Source: Tritrichomonas musculus | Taxonomy: Eukaryota; Parabasalia; Tritrichomonadida; Tritrichomonadidae | DNA: 64,000 bases | Assembly: GCA_039105265.1 (NCBI GenBank) | Contig: JAPFFF010000006.1 | Coordinates: 4,154,001 to 4,218,000 of the forward strand | Reading direction: 5' to 3' | Shown: positions 54,235 through 64,000 of the stretch, in pieces | How the letters are laid out: each line of letters starts with the position of its first letter | How positions within the stretch are numbered: the stretch's first letter is position 1 | Translations under genes and position numbers: made by a program | The notes under the pieces: generated by a model | Seen by the model: the letters and a program-made list of their open reading frames with translations, nothing else | Told to the model about the DNA's origin: nothing | Databases searched by the model: none

Positions 54235-54341
54235 TTGGCTTAAAATAAATGAGATTTTATTAGTATTCAATTGAAAATTTTGTTTTTCACTTTTATCAGA
54301 ATTTTTTTGAGAGAATGTCCTAAGCATTTTGAATCCGACTT
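54235..54341 (-). mobile_element. Solo right end of the Tc1-like family
   Basis: AAGCATTTTGAATCCGACTT ends at TA and matches the right end of the 11835 element. The similarity extends about 70 bases inward (TTTTGTTTTTCACTTTT). It is a remnant. Confidence 0.55.
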
Positions 54342-54808
54342 TAGTATAGAATTATTTGAATATTTTATTTTAATAAGAGTTCTCAAAAATTTAAAAAAAC
54401 CTTTTCAAACTCGGCCATTAAATTCATCATATCACATTTATCAAAATAACCGTAAATTACTCTCAAATAACATAAAACGATTAAAAAAATTGAATATTTA
54501 GCAACGGCAAGACATTCAAAAAGCTGAAAAGATTAAATAGTATACAAATAAATGTTACAATTATTTTATGAATAATTTTTTTAGAAAATAAAAGTTGTCC
54601 AAATTTCAATTAAATATTATCATCTACAGAGATAATACATTTTATATGTTTTTGTATTAAAAAATTTTTTTCTTTTGAGTCTGAAATATTATTTTATGAA
54701 AGAAATAATTACTATATAACTTTTTGAATTAAAGAATTATGGTATTTTTTGAATGCTTTTCTCTTTAGCAGCTTTTTGAATTTAACATTGAAACTTTTTG
54801 AATATAAT

Positions 54809-54940
54809 CTTTTTATGTTACAAAATTTTTACCGATTCTTACCGCCAGCTGCGGGGTCTCGACTCGGCTTCGCTCAGCCTCGCTCGACGCCCGCTAGGCG
54901 GTATGTAGTCTCGGTAAAAATTATGTAAAAATATAAAAAG
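54809..54940. mobile_element. Tiny MITE with GC-rich core
   Basis: The arms (CTTTTTATGTTACAAAATTT and an inverse match) are those of the AT-cored copy at 45282. The core at about 54843-54902 is strikingly GC-rich (CGGGGTCTCGACTCGGC, then CTCGCTCGACGCCCGC) and foldable. Confidence 0.65.
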
Positions 54941-56082
54941 ATTTTTTTTTTCAATTATTTTATTTAGATTATTTTTTCTGAATGATTTACACTTTTTGAA
55001 GGGTCATCAGAAAAGACTAACTATACTTTAGTTGATCCATTTTGACTTGTTTTTTGGAATTAAATCAAAAAAATCAACTCTTTTTTTATCAAAAAAAAGT
55101 CTTCGAATTGAATATGAGTGATTGAAAAAAATTGAGAGCATTTTGTCTGAAAAGTGCAAATTTTTTTGATATACCAAAAATTTTATATATCTTTCAAATA
55201 TTTAAATAAATCACAAAAAAAGAGAATACTTTATATAAATGGATTTTGGGTTATTCTCAGTTTTTCAATGAAGAAATTCTTAAGGGTTGCGTCTACTTGT
55301 TGTTTTTTGAATAATAAAAAAGAGTTATCTTATAATTTTTCTGTTATTTTATTTTAATATTATTTATATTTATATTTTAATTATTATTAAATTGATTAAA
55401 TATTAAGATATTAATGTTTTTTTTATTTTTCAATGAATTGTTAGAAAAAAAATTCAATTAATTTAATTTATTGAAAACAATCATTTATATTTTCGTAAAT
55501 TTTTTGCATTTTCCAGTTATTTAAAAACAAAATCTGGAAATTTGAAAAACCTTTAGCCACTTTTTTGGAATATTAATGATGGCTACCTTATTTGCATTAT
55601 CATTTTGAAGATAATTATCATTATTATTTTTTTACAAACCTAGATTTATTTAAGTAACTATGCTCATACATTTACAATTAAATGCATCATCTTCTCCTCA
55701 GCATTAAAAAGATATGAATTTGAAGATAGTTTTTAATTTTTTTTAACAAACCCAGATTTATTCAAGCAACCATGCTCTCACACTTAAAGAAAATCATGAC
55801 TGGGATTGATAATCATCAGGTGGTTTAAAAAGAAAAAGTAAATTTAAGATGTATAAAAAAATTAAACAGACCCATTGAAATTCAAAAAGAGTTATCTCCA
55901 CTGCGTATAGAGACAATGAAAAATCAAATAATAGAATTTAATTAATTTATTAAATATACATTAATCATAATATTAATTATAAAATCCTATAGATATTTAA
56001 AATTTAATTCAATTTTTTGACAATTTCTGATCGTTACCACCCATATCTTTTTACCAAAAGTATTCTTTTAGTTAGATACATA
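54941..56082. other. Intergenic with a direct repeat
   Basis: ACAAACCTAGATTTATTTAA at 55634 recurs as a close variant at about 55746. No supportable gene; a frame at 55154-55357 opens at TTG. Confidence 0.45.
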
Positions 56083-56730
56083 TCATAAGACATAATTATA
56101 TTTATAATTAAATCCGTAAAAAGGTGTAGAAGAGGTATCTGAAAAATCAAAAAATTTGTCGAAATCAAATACCAAATCATCATCATCATTTGTTTCATCA
56201 TCAGTTTTTGTGTTTTGGTTGTCATTATCCAAATTTGACTGAATTGAATCAGAATGTTCTGAAAGATTTTTGTTATCTGCACTCAGGTTTACATCATCTG
56301 TTTTCTCTTGCAAAGTTTCTTGCACATTTGAACTATTAGTAATAATATTATTTTGAATTACATTATTATTATTTTTATCATCAGCTTTTTTGAGAAACAT
56401 AAATCTATTTTTCAAGGATATTTGGTTTCTATTTTTGAGATGTCTGTTGATTACACCCCATTTAGGACCAATTTTCTCATACAATTCCAAAAGATAATTA
56501 TCTTCTTCTTGGGTCCATTCAACATATGAGAATTCTGGCTTTAAATAATTCATATATCTGTCTCTGCATTGCTTTGGTGTTCTTCCTTTAACAAAAGTTG
56601 ATACTAATGGCCAATTTTTTGTTCCAATATAACTTACACAAAAAATGATATTTTGATCTTCTTCTGCTGTGAATGGCATGCGCTGTTTTTTGGCTGCACT
56701 ATTTATTTTGCTTCTTTTTCTTTGAGACAT
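56083..56730 (-). CDS. R2R3 Myb-like DNA-binding protein (Myb-3)
   Basis: The ATG is at 56730 (215 residues); the codon before it is TTG. A basic head (SQRKRSKINSAAKKQR) may be a nuclear localisation signal. Two Myb repeats span residues about 20-117: FTAEEDQNIIFCVSYIG with WPLVSTFVKGRTPKQCRDRY, and EWTQEEDNYLLELYEKIG with KWGVINRHLKNRNQISLKNR. A long N- and D-rich linker follows. Near the C terminus is an acidic-aromatic tail (DLVFDFDKFFDFSDTSS), the strongest of the three Myb tails. It is paralogous to Myb-1 and Myb-2 but more diverged: P for A in GRTPKQ, and no glycine in KPEFS. Target unknown. Confidence 0.9.
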   Translation of the reverse strand: MSQRKRSKINSAAKKQRMPFTAEEDQNIIFCVSYIGTKNWPLVSTFVKGRTPKQCRDRYMNYLKPEFSYVEWTQEEDNYLLELYEKIGPKWGVINRHLKNRNQISLKNRFMFLKKADDKNNNNVIQNNIITNSSNVQETLQEKTDDVNLSADNKNLSEHSDSIQSNLDNDNQNTKTDDETNDDDDLVFDFDKFFDFSDTSSTPFYGFNYKYNYVL

Positions 56731-58491
56731 CAAAAAAATTGATTTGATAAATGGATGAGTTGTAAACTTGTTTTAAATCTAAACTATGAACAGTTTTCAA
56801 ATAAGTATATCTTTTTATAAACATAATATTAAGCTTTCCCTAGTATTATTTTATTAAGAGTAATTAAATAAATATAATATTGCATTATATTTGATTTTTA
56901 TATTTTTCATTAAAAGAAAAATTTGAACTAAAAGAATTAAAAAACATGAATTAAAATTTCTCCCCATATCATTCAAAATTGAATATAAAAAAACCGAAAA
57001 TATTCAAAACTTAATCGTTTATTTATCCTTTTCATTGATTGTTAAAATTTCCTTCTTATGAAAAACTGATCGTTGAAGGTAATTCAATTGGCCTCATTTG
57101 ACCAGTAAATGGTTATGGAGAAAAACAAAGATTTGTTCTATACTGGTTATGAACAGCTTTTACTTCTTTCCAGTGCCCGTTTAACGAGTTACCATTTATG
57201 TTGTGGCATACAATACATCTAGCTATAAAGGTCCAGCTATTACCGTATAGTCATTTCCTATAATTTCAATTTTTTCATTTTTCCGAAAGAGGTCCTGTGT
57301 TGATCATTTAAATTAAAAAAATTTATTTCAAATTTCAATTGAGAATTATTTTTGAAAAAAAAATAATATTTTTTGAGAGAATTTTTTCAAAAAGTTTAAT
57401 TATATTTTTGTTTATTTTTAGTTTTGATAAAAACCGTAAATAATATTCTCAAATTTGAATAGAGTTTAGATTAAAAAATCAAGTTTAAATATCTTCTCAA
57501 TCATAAAAATATTTTTTTGAAAAATTCTTAACTGTAAAAAAATTTTATAACAAAAGCATATTTTAAGTATTCCTTATTTGCAAATATTTAAATGATTAAA
57601 GCTATTTTTTTCCCCTTTTAAATTAAATGACTGAAAATTTCAATTTGAAATTTTTCAAAGTAACATTTAATCTTCAGTTAGAAAATTTCAATTGACTTAT
57701 TATATATTTATATCAATTAATTTCTTCAATTCATCACGAACCATATTTTATTTAATTGAGTTATGAGGAAGGTTAAATAATTGCTCTAATTTGATCTCGT
57801 AAAAAAGTGTTCACAAAAAAAGTGACTTTATAAAATGTAAGCAATTGAAAAAAAAATTTTTTGTGTATATAAAGATGTACCAGTACCATTGAATTTTTTT
57901 TTATTTTTTATGAATATTCAATTTAAAAAGTGAAAAATTGAATGAAAATTGCTACAGCAAAATTGGCCCTACCATTTGGAAATTTGATTTAGCCATATTC
58001 TATAAGAAGATGTATATTATGTGAATATCAAGTTTATTTTAAGAGCCTGGCTTAGTATCTTTCGAAATGGAAAATGTATTCTAATTTTCTATAAGCATTC
58101 ACAAAAAAAAAAAAATTTCAGAGCTATTATTTTTTTTATATTAGTAACTTTTTGAATAAACGAAAACTATATTTTCAATGTAATAAAATAATCAATACAA
58201 ATATTAAATCGATTATTTTCACAATTATTAAAATATGATTATATATTTATAAAAAAGCAATTATTATAAATGTATCCATTTATTTTTAAATTAATATTAT
58301 ATAATAAATAAATAAAAAATATTATTGATGAAACTCTTTTGTAACCCGAAATAACTTAGTCCTGGTACATCTGTATATAATCCGATCAGCGACAAATGTC
58401 CCTATTTTATTATATATTTACCTGTAAAAACAACGAGAGATGTGAATTTTATGATAAATTACGATTAAAATATTTTAAAAATGCTAGTATA
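56731..58491. other. Intergenic, possibly holding a decayed gene
   Basis: Near 57080-57250 base composition is more balanced (GACCAGTAAATGGTTATGG) than around it, perhaps a degraded coding region. No frame could be followed. The rest is A/T-rich. Confidence 0.4.
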
Positions 58492-58537
58492 TAGGGCTAG
58501 CACGAAATAATTAGCAAATCATTTGATAAAAAAATCT

Positions 58538-59700
58538 AAAGATCTCTTCCCGAAAAAAAAAGGTATTATTGGGTGGGAATTTCTAAAAAATTTGGGAAAT
58601 GAACTTTTTAAAAAGAAAAAAAATTGAAGGGTAATTTCTTAAAATATACATGAGAAAGGAATTAGCAAAGGAAAAAAAATTAATTTTTTTGAAAATTTTT
58701 ATAAAGAAATACTTTTCTATTAATATACCTGAGAAATACGTAATTTTTTCATGAATAAAAAAATTAAAAAAAAAAAAATTATAGTGAATCGAACTGGAGC
58801 TTTTATATTTTAATATGACAAAGAATGAACAATTAAGCTATCAAAAATTGAATTATAGAAAAAAATAGTTATATAAAAAGTTAAAGTTCTAAATTGTTCA
58901 TTTTAAAATACAACTCAAAAACATTACTTTATTAGTAACAAAGTGCTTTTTAATTAAATATTGTATTATACAAGTTATTTTACGAAATTATAAAAAATAG
59001 AGGGAAAAGAAAATGCAAAAATATAAAAGGTTTTATATAAAATATTTTTTTTACTTCTATAAAGCTTATTTCGTTAATAGAATAAATATTTATTTCAGAA
59101 TGAGCAAAATATAATAAATAATTCAGATCAATTCTTGACGTTGCTTTGAGTATGGTGAATATTCTTGATTGTAAAAGTAATAAAGAAGGATTTTTTATAA
59201 CTAAAATAATTTTAGTGTTGATTTAGCAGAAAAATTATTAAGTCTTGCTTTAGTTACTTGAATTTTCCTTTTTTTTGTTTAAAACCTGGATTTCTAGGAC
59301 TATTTTATAAATCAAAAAGTTCAACTTTTTCTAAACTTCCCAATTTCCCCATTTCCCCATTCCCGGGAATGGGGAAGTATTGAAATTTGTATGAAAAAGT
59401 TAAACTTTTTGACGTGGGAAATATTTGGGGAAATGGGGAAGTTCTGAAAAAGTTTATTTTTTTGAATTATAAAATGGTTTGAGAAAATGGGAATTTAAGA
59501 AAAAGTTGTGGTTTAATATGAAAAAATTAAATAAAAACAAAAAAAATGCATTGAATATTTTCAATTATTAATTGGTCAAATATTTTTTTTTATTTATTTC
59601 CTATTTTTTATAATTCCATTCAATTTGATCTCTTCCCGGGAATATTTTTTGGAGTTTAGGACGGGAATTTCCCCTCTCAATTTTTCGGGAAGAGATCTTT
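58538..59700. mobile_element. Nested element with perfect 10-bp duplication (1.16 kb)
   Basis: AAAGATCTCTTCCCGAAAAA and its inverse form the ends, and AAAAAAATCT flanks both sides exactly. GATCTCTTCCCGGGAA recurs inside at about 59628, and CCCATTCCCGGGAATGGG is a palindrome at about 59358. A 10-bp duplication suggests a Mutator-type element. No transposase is present. Confidence 0.65.
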
Positions 59701-60251
59701 AAAAAAATCTATTCCGAATTAGCTTCGATCAAAAAAATTATTATTGTGTGCATTTTTTCCAAAAAAAAAATTAATTTTTCCATAAATAAAATTTTACCGC
59801 AGAAATTGTGATCAATTTTTCACAAAAAAAATTTTTTGCGAAAACGGTTTTTGGTCTAAAGTATTAACCTGTATTAATTTGAAAAAAATTTTGAGCAAAA
59901 ACAATTAAATCATGTGAAAAAAAATTTAAAAATAAAAAAAAAATATTGAATAAAAAAATAAAAGAAAAAGAAAATTTTAATTAATTTTGATAAAAATAAT
60001 TATGATTATAATTTTCACTTGTCCTTTAAAGAGTTTTTATATTTATTTTGCGACGCTACATTTCAGATTTTTGCCATTGAGGGTTGCTGATGCAGGATAA
60101 AAACGCCTTACAGCATACTATATGTGGGATTTTAGGCTATTATAAGGCTCAAACGAGCCAAAAAAAAGTGAAATCAATAATTTTAAAAGAGATCTATATA
60201 ATCATTTTTGAGTGAATTGAGACATATCATTGCCAAAATTTTTTTTTTCAA

Positions 60252-60335
60252 ATAAGCAAAAAATTTTATTCCAAATTTCAAATTAGCAAAAATTTTTTTA
60301 TCCAAATTTCATTTAAGTAAAAAAATTTTTCATCC
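60252..60335 (+). repeat. Three tandem units of about 31 bp
   Basis: Units share AAATTTCAAATTAGCAAAAA and end in ATCC or TTCC. They lie inside the 58492 element. Confidence 0.5.
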
Positions 60336-60867
60336 ACAAGATGAAGTTAGTCTTAGAGATGGATTTATTAGTATTTAATAAATAATAATTTATTTGAAAT
60401 AATTAATTTAACATATTATTAATGAATATACTAAATTTTTAGTTTTTTATAAATCAGATTAAGATTGCATAATTTAAAATTATATTTAAATATCTAATAA
60501 TATTTTTTATAACTGCAATTTATATTAATTTTCTTGAAAATAAAAAGAAAATTGTTGCAACAATATATTTAGAAATAATTAAATTCCATATTACAAATTA
60601 TTTTTATCGATAGAATTTTATATTTGAGGGAAATTGATTTCAATTTTATTCATTTTGCTTGTACTTTTTTCTCAAGAGATAGGACTAAATTCGTTATATC
60701 GAAAACCGTTTTCGCTAAAAAAATATTTCTATCAAAATTGCTAATAATTTCTGCGGAAAAATTTTTGTTTTTGAAATTTTTTTATTATTTTTGTCAAAAT
60801 TGATTAGAAAAATCAAAAAATTTTTATTTTCTCAAGTAAAATTCCAAATTATTTCATGCTAGCCCTA

Positions 60868-61246
60868 TACAAAAATGTTTATAAGACGAATTCAAAAAAA
60901 CTGGAAATTCAGATAAAAATTAGATTATGATTAATCCAAAAAAAAACTTAATAAATTAGTCGAAATGTTAACGTTAGCACTATACAAAAGATGTTTATTT
61001 AAATTAAAACAAATTATTCTTCTATATTAATAAATAATATTATTTGTAATTTCTTTTATCTGCATTTATAAAAATATTTTTAAGTAAAATAGCATGTGAA
61101 GTTCTTATAAATAGTTTTGTTTGATGTTTTCATGGGCAAAAATCTTGAATGCATCTATTTCAAATTTTCTTGAAAAAAGTGTGAATAGGTGGTCATGGAT
61201 TTTTTAATAAAAATAAATTTTTTTCCATCATTGCTAAAACAAAGTA
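60868..61246. other. Spacer between two TA-flanked elements
   Basis: Includes GTTAGCACTATACAAAAGAT at about 60973, a decayed copy of the neighbouring element end. Otherwise nothing. Confidence 0.4.
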
Positions 61247-62363
61247 CCCTTACAAATTAACTGTCATTTTTTTTTGCGGAATAAACGTACGTAAAATTTT
61301 CATTTAAAATTTTAAAATTTTTTTTTTGAATAAACTCAATTCAAAAAAGAATTGTCATTTACAAAACATATATTTTTTAACAGATAATTAGTAATCTTTT
61401 AGATTTTATTAGAAAGAAATATGCTTTATAAGAAAATCTTATTTTTTATGAAAAAGTGAATATAATCTAATTTTGAAAGAGTGATCGTAAATCATAAAAT
61501 TCACCCATTTTTTTTTACAAGTTCCTTTGCTCAATTTCTACTTAAATCTTGCTTCTGAAACATCGAGACCAAAATATTATTACAGTTCCTAAGTGTATAG
61601 ATGATCTCAATTCGTTGCTAATTCAAATTTGAAAGATTATTCGATGACGATATTTATTTTTTTCGATTCTTTTTAATTTTATGGTTTTTACTAAACATAT
61701 TCTTTATAATCATTCTCTTATTATGCTTTTTATTTGACTCTTTTTGCTTTTTTTAATATTATTCTATAAAGATTGAAAATCGCTATAATTTGATTAATTT
61801 GTGCTTCCAACCTGCGTTTTAGATAATAATTAAGTATAATACTTAAGTATGAATCTTAATTTTATATAATAATCACTCAAAAATTTCAATTTTAGCTTTT
61901 TTTAAATAAAAAAATATAGAAAAAGTCGATGAATAATGAGATTTATATTAAAAAAATGGTATAAATAAATTTAATATTATTTATAATTATATTATAACTA
62001 TAAATATTGGGATTTAATTTGAATTTTTAATTAATAAAAAAATTGCTAACGATTAAAAAAACAAAATTCGTTATAACTTGGGCATTAAATAATATAGGAT
62101 ATAATGATTTAAATCCCCAAAGATTTTATCCAAATATTTGTTAAATATTAAGAAAAACCTCATTTACATGTAAAATCAATAATAAACGGTCAAAATTCTG
62201 ATAAAAAAAAAATCATTTCAAAAAAATTCAATGGGAATAAAAAGAATTGTCAGATTTTGAGAGAGAAAGTAATATTATTTGTGAGAAAATTTTTCAAAAA
62301 TTTCTTCTTACGTTTACTCGTACGTTTATTCCGCAAAAAAAAATGACAGTTAATTTGTAAGGG
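61247..62363. mobile_element. TA-flanked element with about 45-bp near-perfect TIRs (1.1 kb)
   Basis: CCCTTACAAATTAACTGTCA starts both ends and the match runs through GCGGAATAAACGTACG. TA flanks both sides. The interior is A/T-rich and non-coding. The TIR identity suggests recent movement by a transposase supplied in trans. Confidence 0.75.
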
Positions 62364-62700
62364 TATTTTCTTTTTAACAAATGATTTTTTTAATTATATA
62401 ATTACACATTTATCAAATATATGTAAGGAAATGCTTTAAAGTTTGATAATTACTTCGATCTTTACTAAAAAGTAATCGAATATTATAATATATTCAGTTT
62501 GAATTTTATTAAAAGAATCTATTATATTATGCAAAGAACTAATTCTACTTTTGTCTTTTTAAGTTTTTGATCATATTTTTTAGGTTTATCAAATATTTTT
62601 GCCTTTGAAAATTGCGATTTTTTAGCAATGTGTAGGCTTTCTACAAGTTTTTTTTTTTTTTTTATTTTTTTGATATAAAAATTTCGGCATCCCTCATTTA
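62364..62700. other. AT-rich spacer
   Basis: No coding signal before the ankyrin remnant. Confidence 0.4.
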
Positions 62701-63412
62701 CATGATATTGAAATCAGGAATTCTTCTTTATGGAATTTATTTGGAACTTTTAATTATACTGCATTAATTTATGCTGCAGATAAAGGCCATACAGAAATTG
62801 TTAGATTATTATTAAAACAAGAAGGAATTGAAATTAATAATAAAAACATTTTGAAAATCATAAAAAGTTCACGTAATTCAAATTTGAAATCTTGGATTTT
62901 TTATGGAATTTAATTTGAATATTTAATTACTCTGCCTTAATTCTTGCTACAGTTAGTGGTTGTATAGAAATCGTTGAATTATTATTGAAACAAGAAGGAA
63001 TTGATATCAACAGCAAAACCATTTGAAATCAAAAAAAAAAATTCAAAGAATTCAAATCTAACTTTTTCAATTACATTGAAAATTTCATTAATTTTATGGA
63101 ATTATTTAAATTGAAACATTTAAATTATACGTCTTTGATTTATGCTGCATCTGGAGGTCATACAAAAATCGTTGAATTACTGCTAAAACAGGAAGGAATT
63201 GATTTCGACTTCAAAGACATTTAATATCAAAAGCATTCATTCAATTCAAATCTAATTTTTCATTATATTGAAAAATTTATGATTTTATTGAATTTTTGAA
63301 TGAAGTTATTCACAAATCTGCCATCGACTATGCAAGAAAAAATAATTATACAGATATTGTTGAGATTCTATCCAAAAGACCAAATAAATCAAGCCCAAAA
63401 GAGCCAGAATAA
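62701..63412 (+). pseudogene. Ankyrin-repeat gene remnant with AT-rich spacers
   Basis: Four ankyrin units can be read. They are FNYTALIYAADKGHTEIVRL with LLKQEGIEINNK; NYSALILATVSGCIEIVELL with LKQEGIDINSK; NYTSLIYAASGGHTKIVELL with LKQEGIDFDFK; and a terminal KSAIDYARKNNYTDIVEILS with KRPNKSSPKEPE and a stop. They start 172, 199 and 188 bases apart. Between them lie AT-rich spacers of about 80-100 bases, each entering directly after the IN.K.I position and containing TTTATGGAATT or AATTCAAATCTAA. The spacers carry stops and shift the frame, so as written this is not one protein. They lack the GT...AG signals of known trichomonad introns. The locus is either a pseudogene built by tandem duplication of a unit that includes the spacer, or a gene with unrecognised removable sequences. 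Confidence 0.6.
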
Positions 63413-63811
63413 AAAAAATGAATATTGAACGCTACAAACTTCAACATTATAAATGTTATAAACTATATAAATAAACGTTTTTTTTACTTAAACACTCTCT
63501 TATTTCATATATATATATATAAATTACGAACTGCTTTTTATTATTTTTTTTTGGTTTATTGAATTTTCTACTTATTTAAAGATAACGTCGTGATGCCCAA
63601 GTAGCAATTAATCAAAAGCAAGATAAAGACTTTATCTTGCTTTTGATGATTCTGTTTGATTTTATAGAGTTAGTAATTGAATTATTTGTATTTTTTTATT
63701 TAAATATTAAAAAAGTATATAAAGTTTAATCAATATACATTTATTGCTTTACTTGAAAATGTTTAAAAACTCTAATTTATTGTATGAAATTGATTTCGAT
63801 AATAATTAAAC
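63413..63811. other. Spacer before the tRNA gene
   Basis: Contains GCAAGATAAAGACTTTATCTTGC, read as arms GCAAGATAAAG and its inverse, a perfect hairpin at about 63618-63642 that could end transcription. AT microsatellite near 63508. Confidence 0.45.
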
Positions 63812-63817
63812 AAAAAA
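63812..63817 (-). terminator. Pol III terminator of tRNA-Met
   Basis: Six T on the minus strand directly follow the tRNA 3' end by one base. Confidence 0.7.
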
Positions 63818-63818
63818 T

Positions 63819-63892
63819 GAGCGATGGACGGATTCGAACCGCCGGTCTTGAGGTTATGAGCCTCACGAATTAACCTGCTCTTCCACATCGCA
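63819..63892 (-). tRNA. tRNA-Met (CAU)
   Basis: The minus-strand sequence folds as a cloverleaf of 74 bases. The anticodon arm is TGAGG-CTCATAA-CCTCA with anticodon CAU. The T arm is GGCGG-TTCGAAT-CCGTC, and the D arm contains the GG of GCAGGTTAA. The acceptor arm pairs GCGATG with CATCGC, but the outermost pair would be T-T and the discriminator C, both unusual. The T-loop begins TTCGA and the anticodon stem lacks three G-C pairs, so it looks like an elongator rather than an initiator tRNA. A T6 run follows. The internal A and B boxes are present in the usual places. Confidence 0.85.
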
Positions 63893-64000
63893 TCTCTATA
63901 TACAAGTAATTATTAAAATTCATAATAATATTAATTAACAGTCAAATAATTATTTGAAGAAATAACAACAAAGTTAGAAAAAAATAACAAAAAGAATAAA

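Larger units (their letters stand above)
58492..60867. mobile_element. TA-flanked element with long TIRs, interrupted (2.4 kb)
   Basis: The ends TAGGGCTAGCACGAAATAAT and, inward, TAGGGCTAGCATGAAATAAT stand next to TA. The TIR similarity continues to about 175 bases (CCGCAGAAATT, GCGAAAACGGTTTT) once the insert at 58538-59700 is left out. The interior near 60050-60160 is less AT-rich but not readable as protein. A decayed copy of the right end recurs at about 60982. Confidence 0.65.

Overview
ORGANISM. The window reads as nuclear DNA of a trichomonad, most likely a Tritrichomonas-like species. The genes are intronless by eye and lie in very AT-rich DNA. The families are typical of trichomonads: three small R2R3 Myb proteins, a DUF3447/ankyrin protein, BspA-type leucine-rich repeats, a ubiquitin protease, a Maverick/Polinton, Mutator-like (MULE), Tc1/mariner and hAT elements. 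Species assignment is inference.

LAYOUT. 0-10.8 kb holds most host genes: a DUF3447-ankyrin gene running into an ankyrin/BspA remnant, a decayed HSF-like factor, a Myb gene, a protein with three DHH motifs and a zinc-finger/hAT-derived gene. 11.8-15.3 kb is a row of non-autonomous DNA transposons. 17.1 kb has a second Myb gene. 18.09-26.32 kb is one complete-looking MULE with a perfect 9-bp target duplication. Its terminal inverted repeats (TIRs) each contain an array of a 135-bp unit, 23 copies on the left and 9 on the right, in opposite orientation, around a transposase gene. 27.6-33.4 kb holds an open-frame Tc1 element and several small elements, including a hAT element inside a TTAA-flanked element. 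34.3-50.85 kb is a second, older MULE with one frameshift. It carries an inserted element with an 8-9 bp duplication, and that element carries a 6.3-kb, much more GC-rich Maverick/Polinton. 50.96-52.7 kb has a ubiquitin protease and a small divergent gene. 53-62.4 kb is mostly intergenic DNA with a third Myb gene and more nested small elements. The end has an ankyrin remnant and a tRNA-Met(CAU).

HOW IT FITS. Little here works as a pathway. The window is an accessory region where recent insertions pile onto older ones, with a few regulatory host genes between. The three Myb proteins and the HSF-like remnant share a short acidic-aromatic C-terminal tail.

The most unusual observations are: (1) the MULE with inverted satellite arrays whose variant units stay in the same register on both sides; (2) unequal tandem-unit numbers in the TIRs of three unrelated elements; (3) AT-rich spacers that interrupt ankyrin repeats at the same point in two loci; (4) paired hairpins built on a recurring CTTTTTGA motif. 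All coordinates and repeats were read by eye, so boundaries may be off by a few bases.
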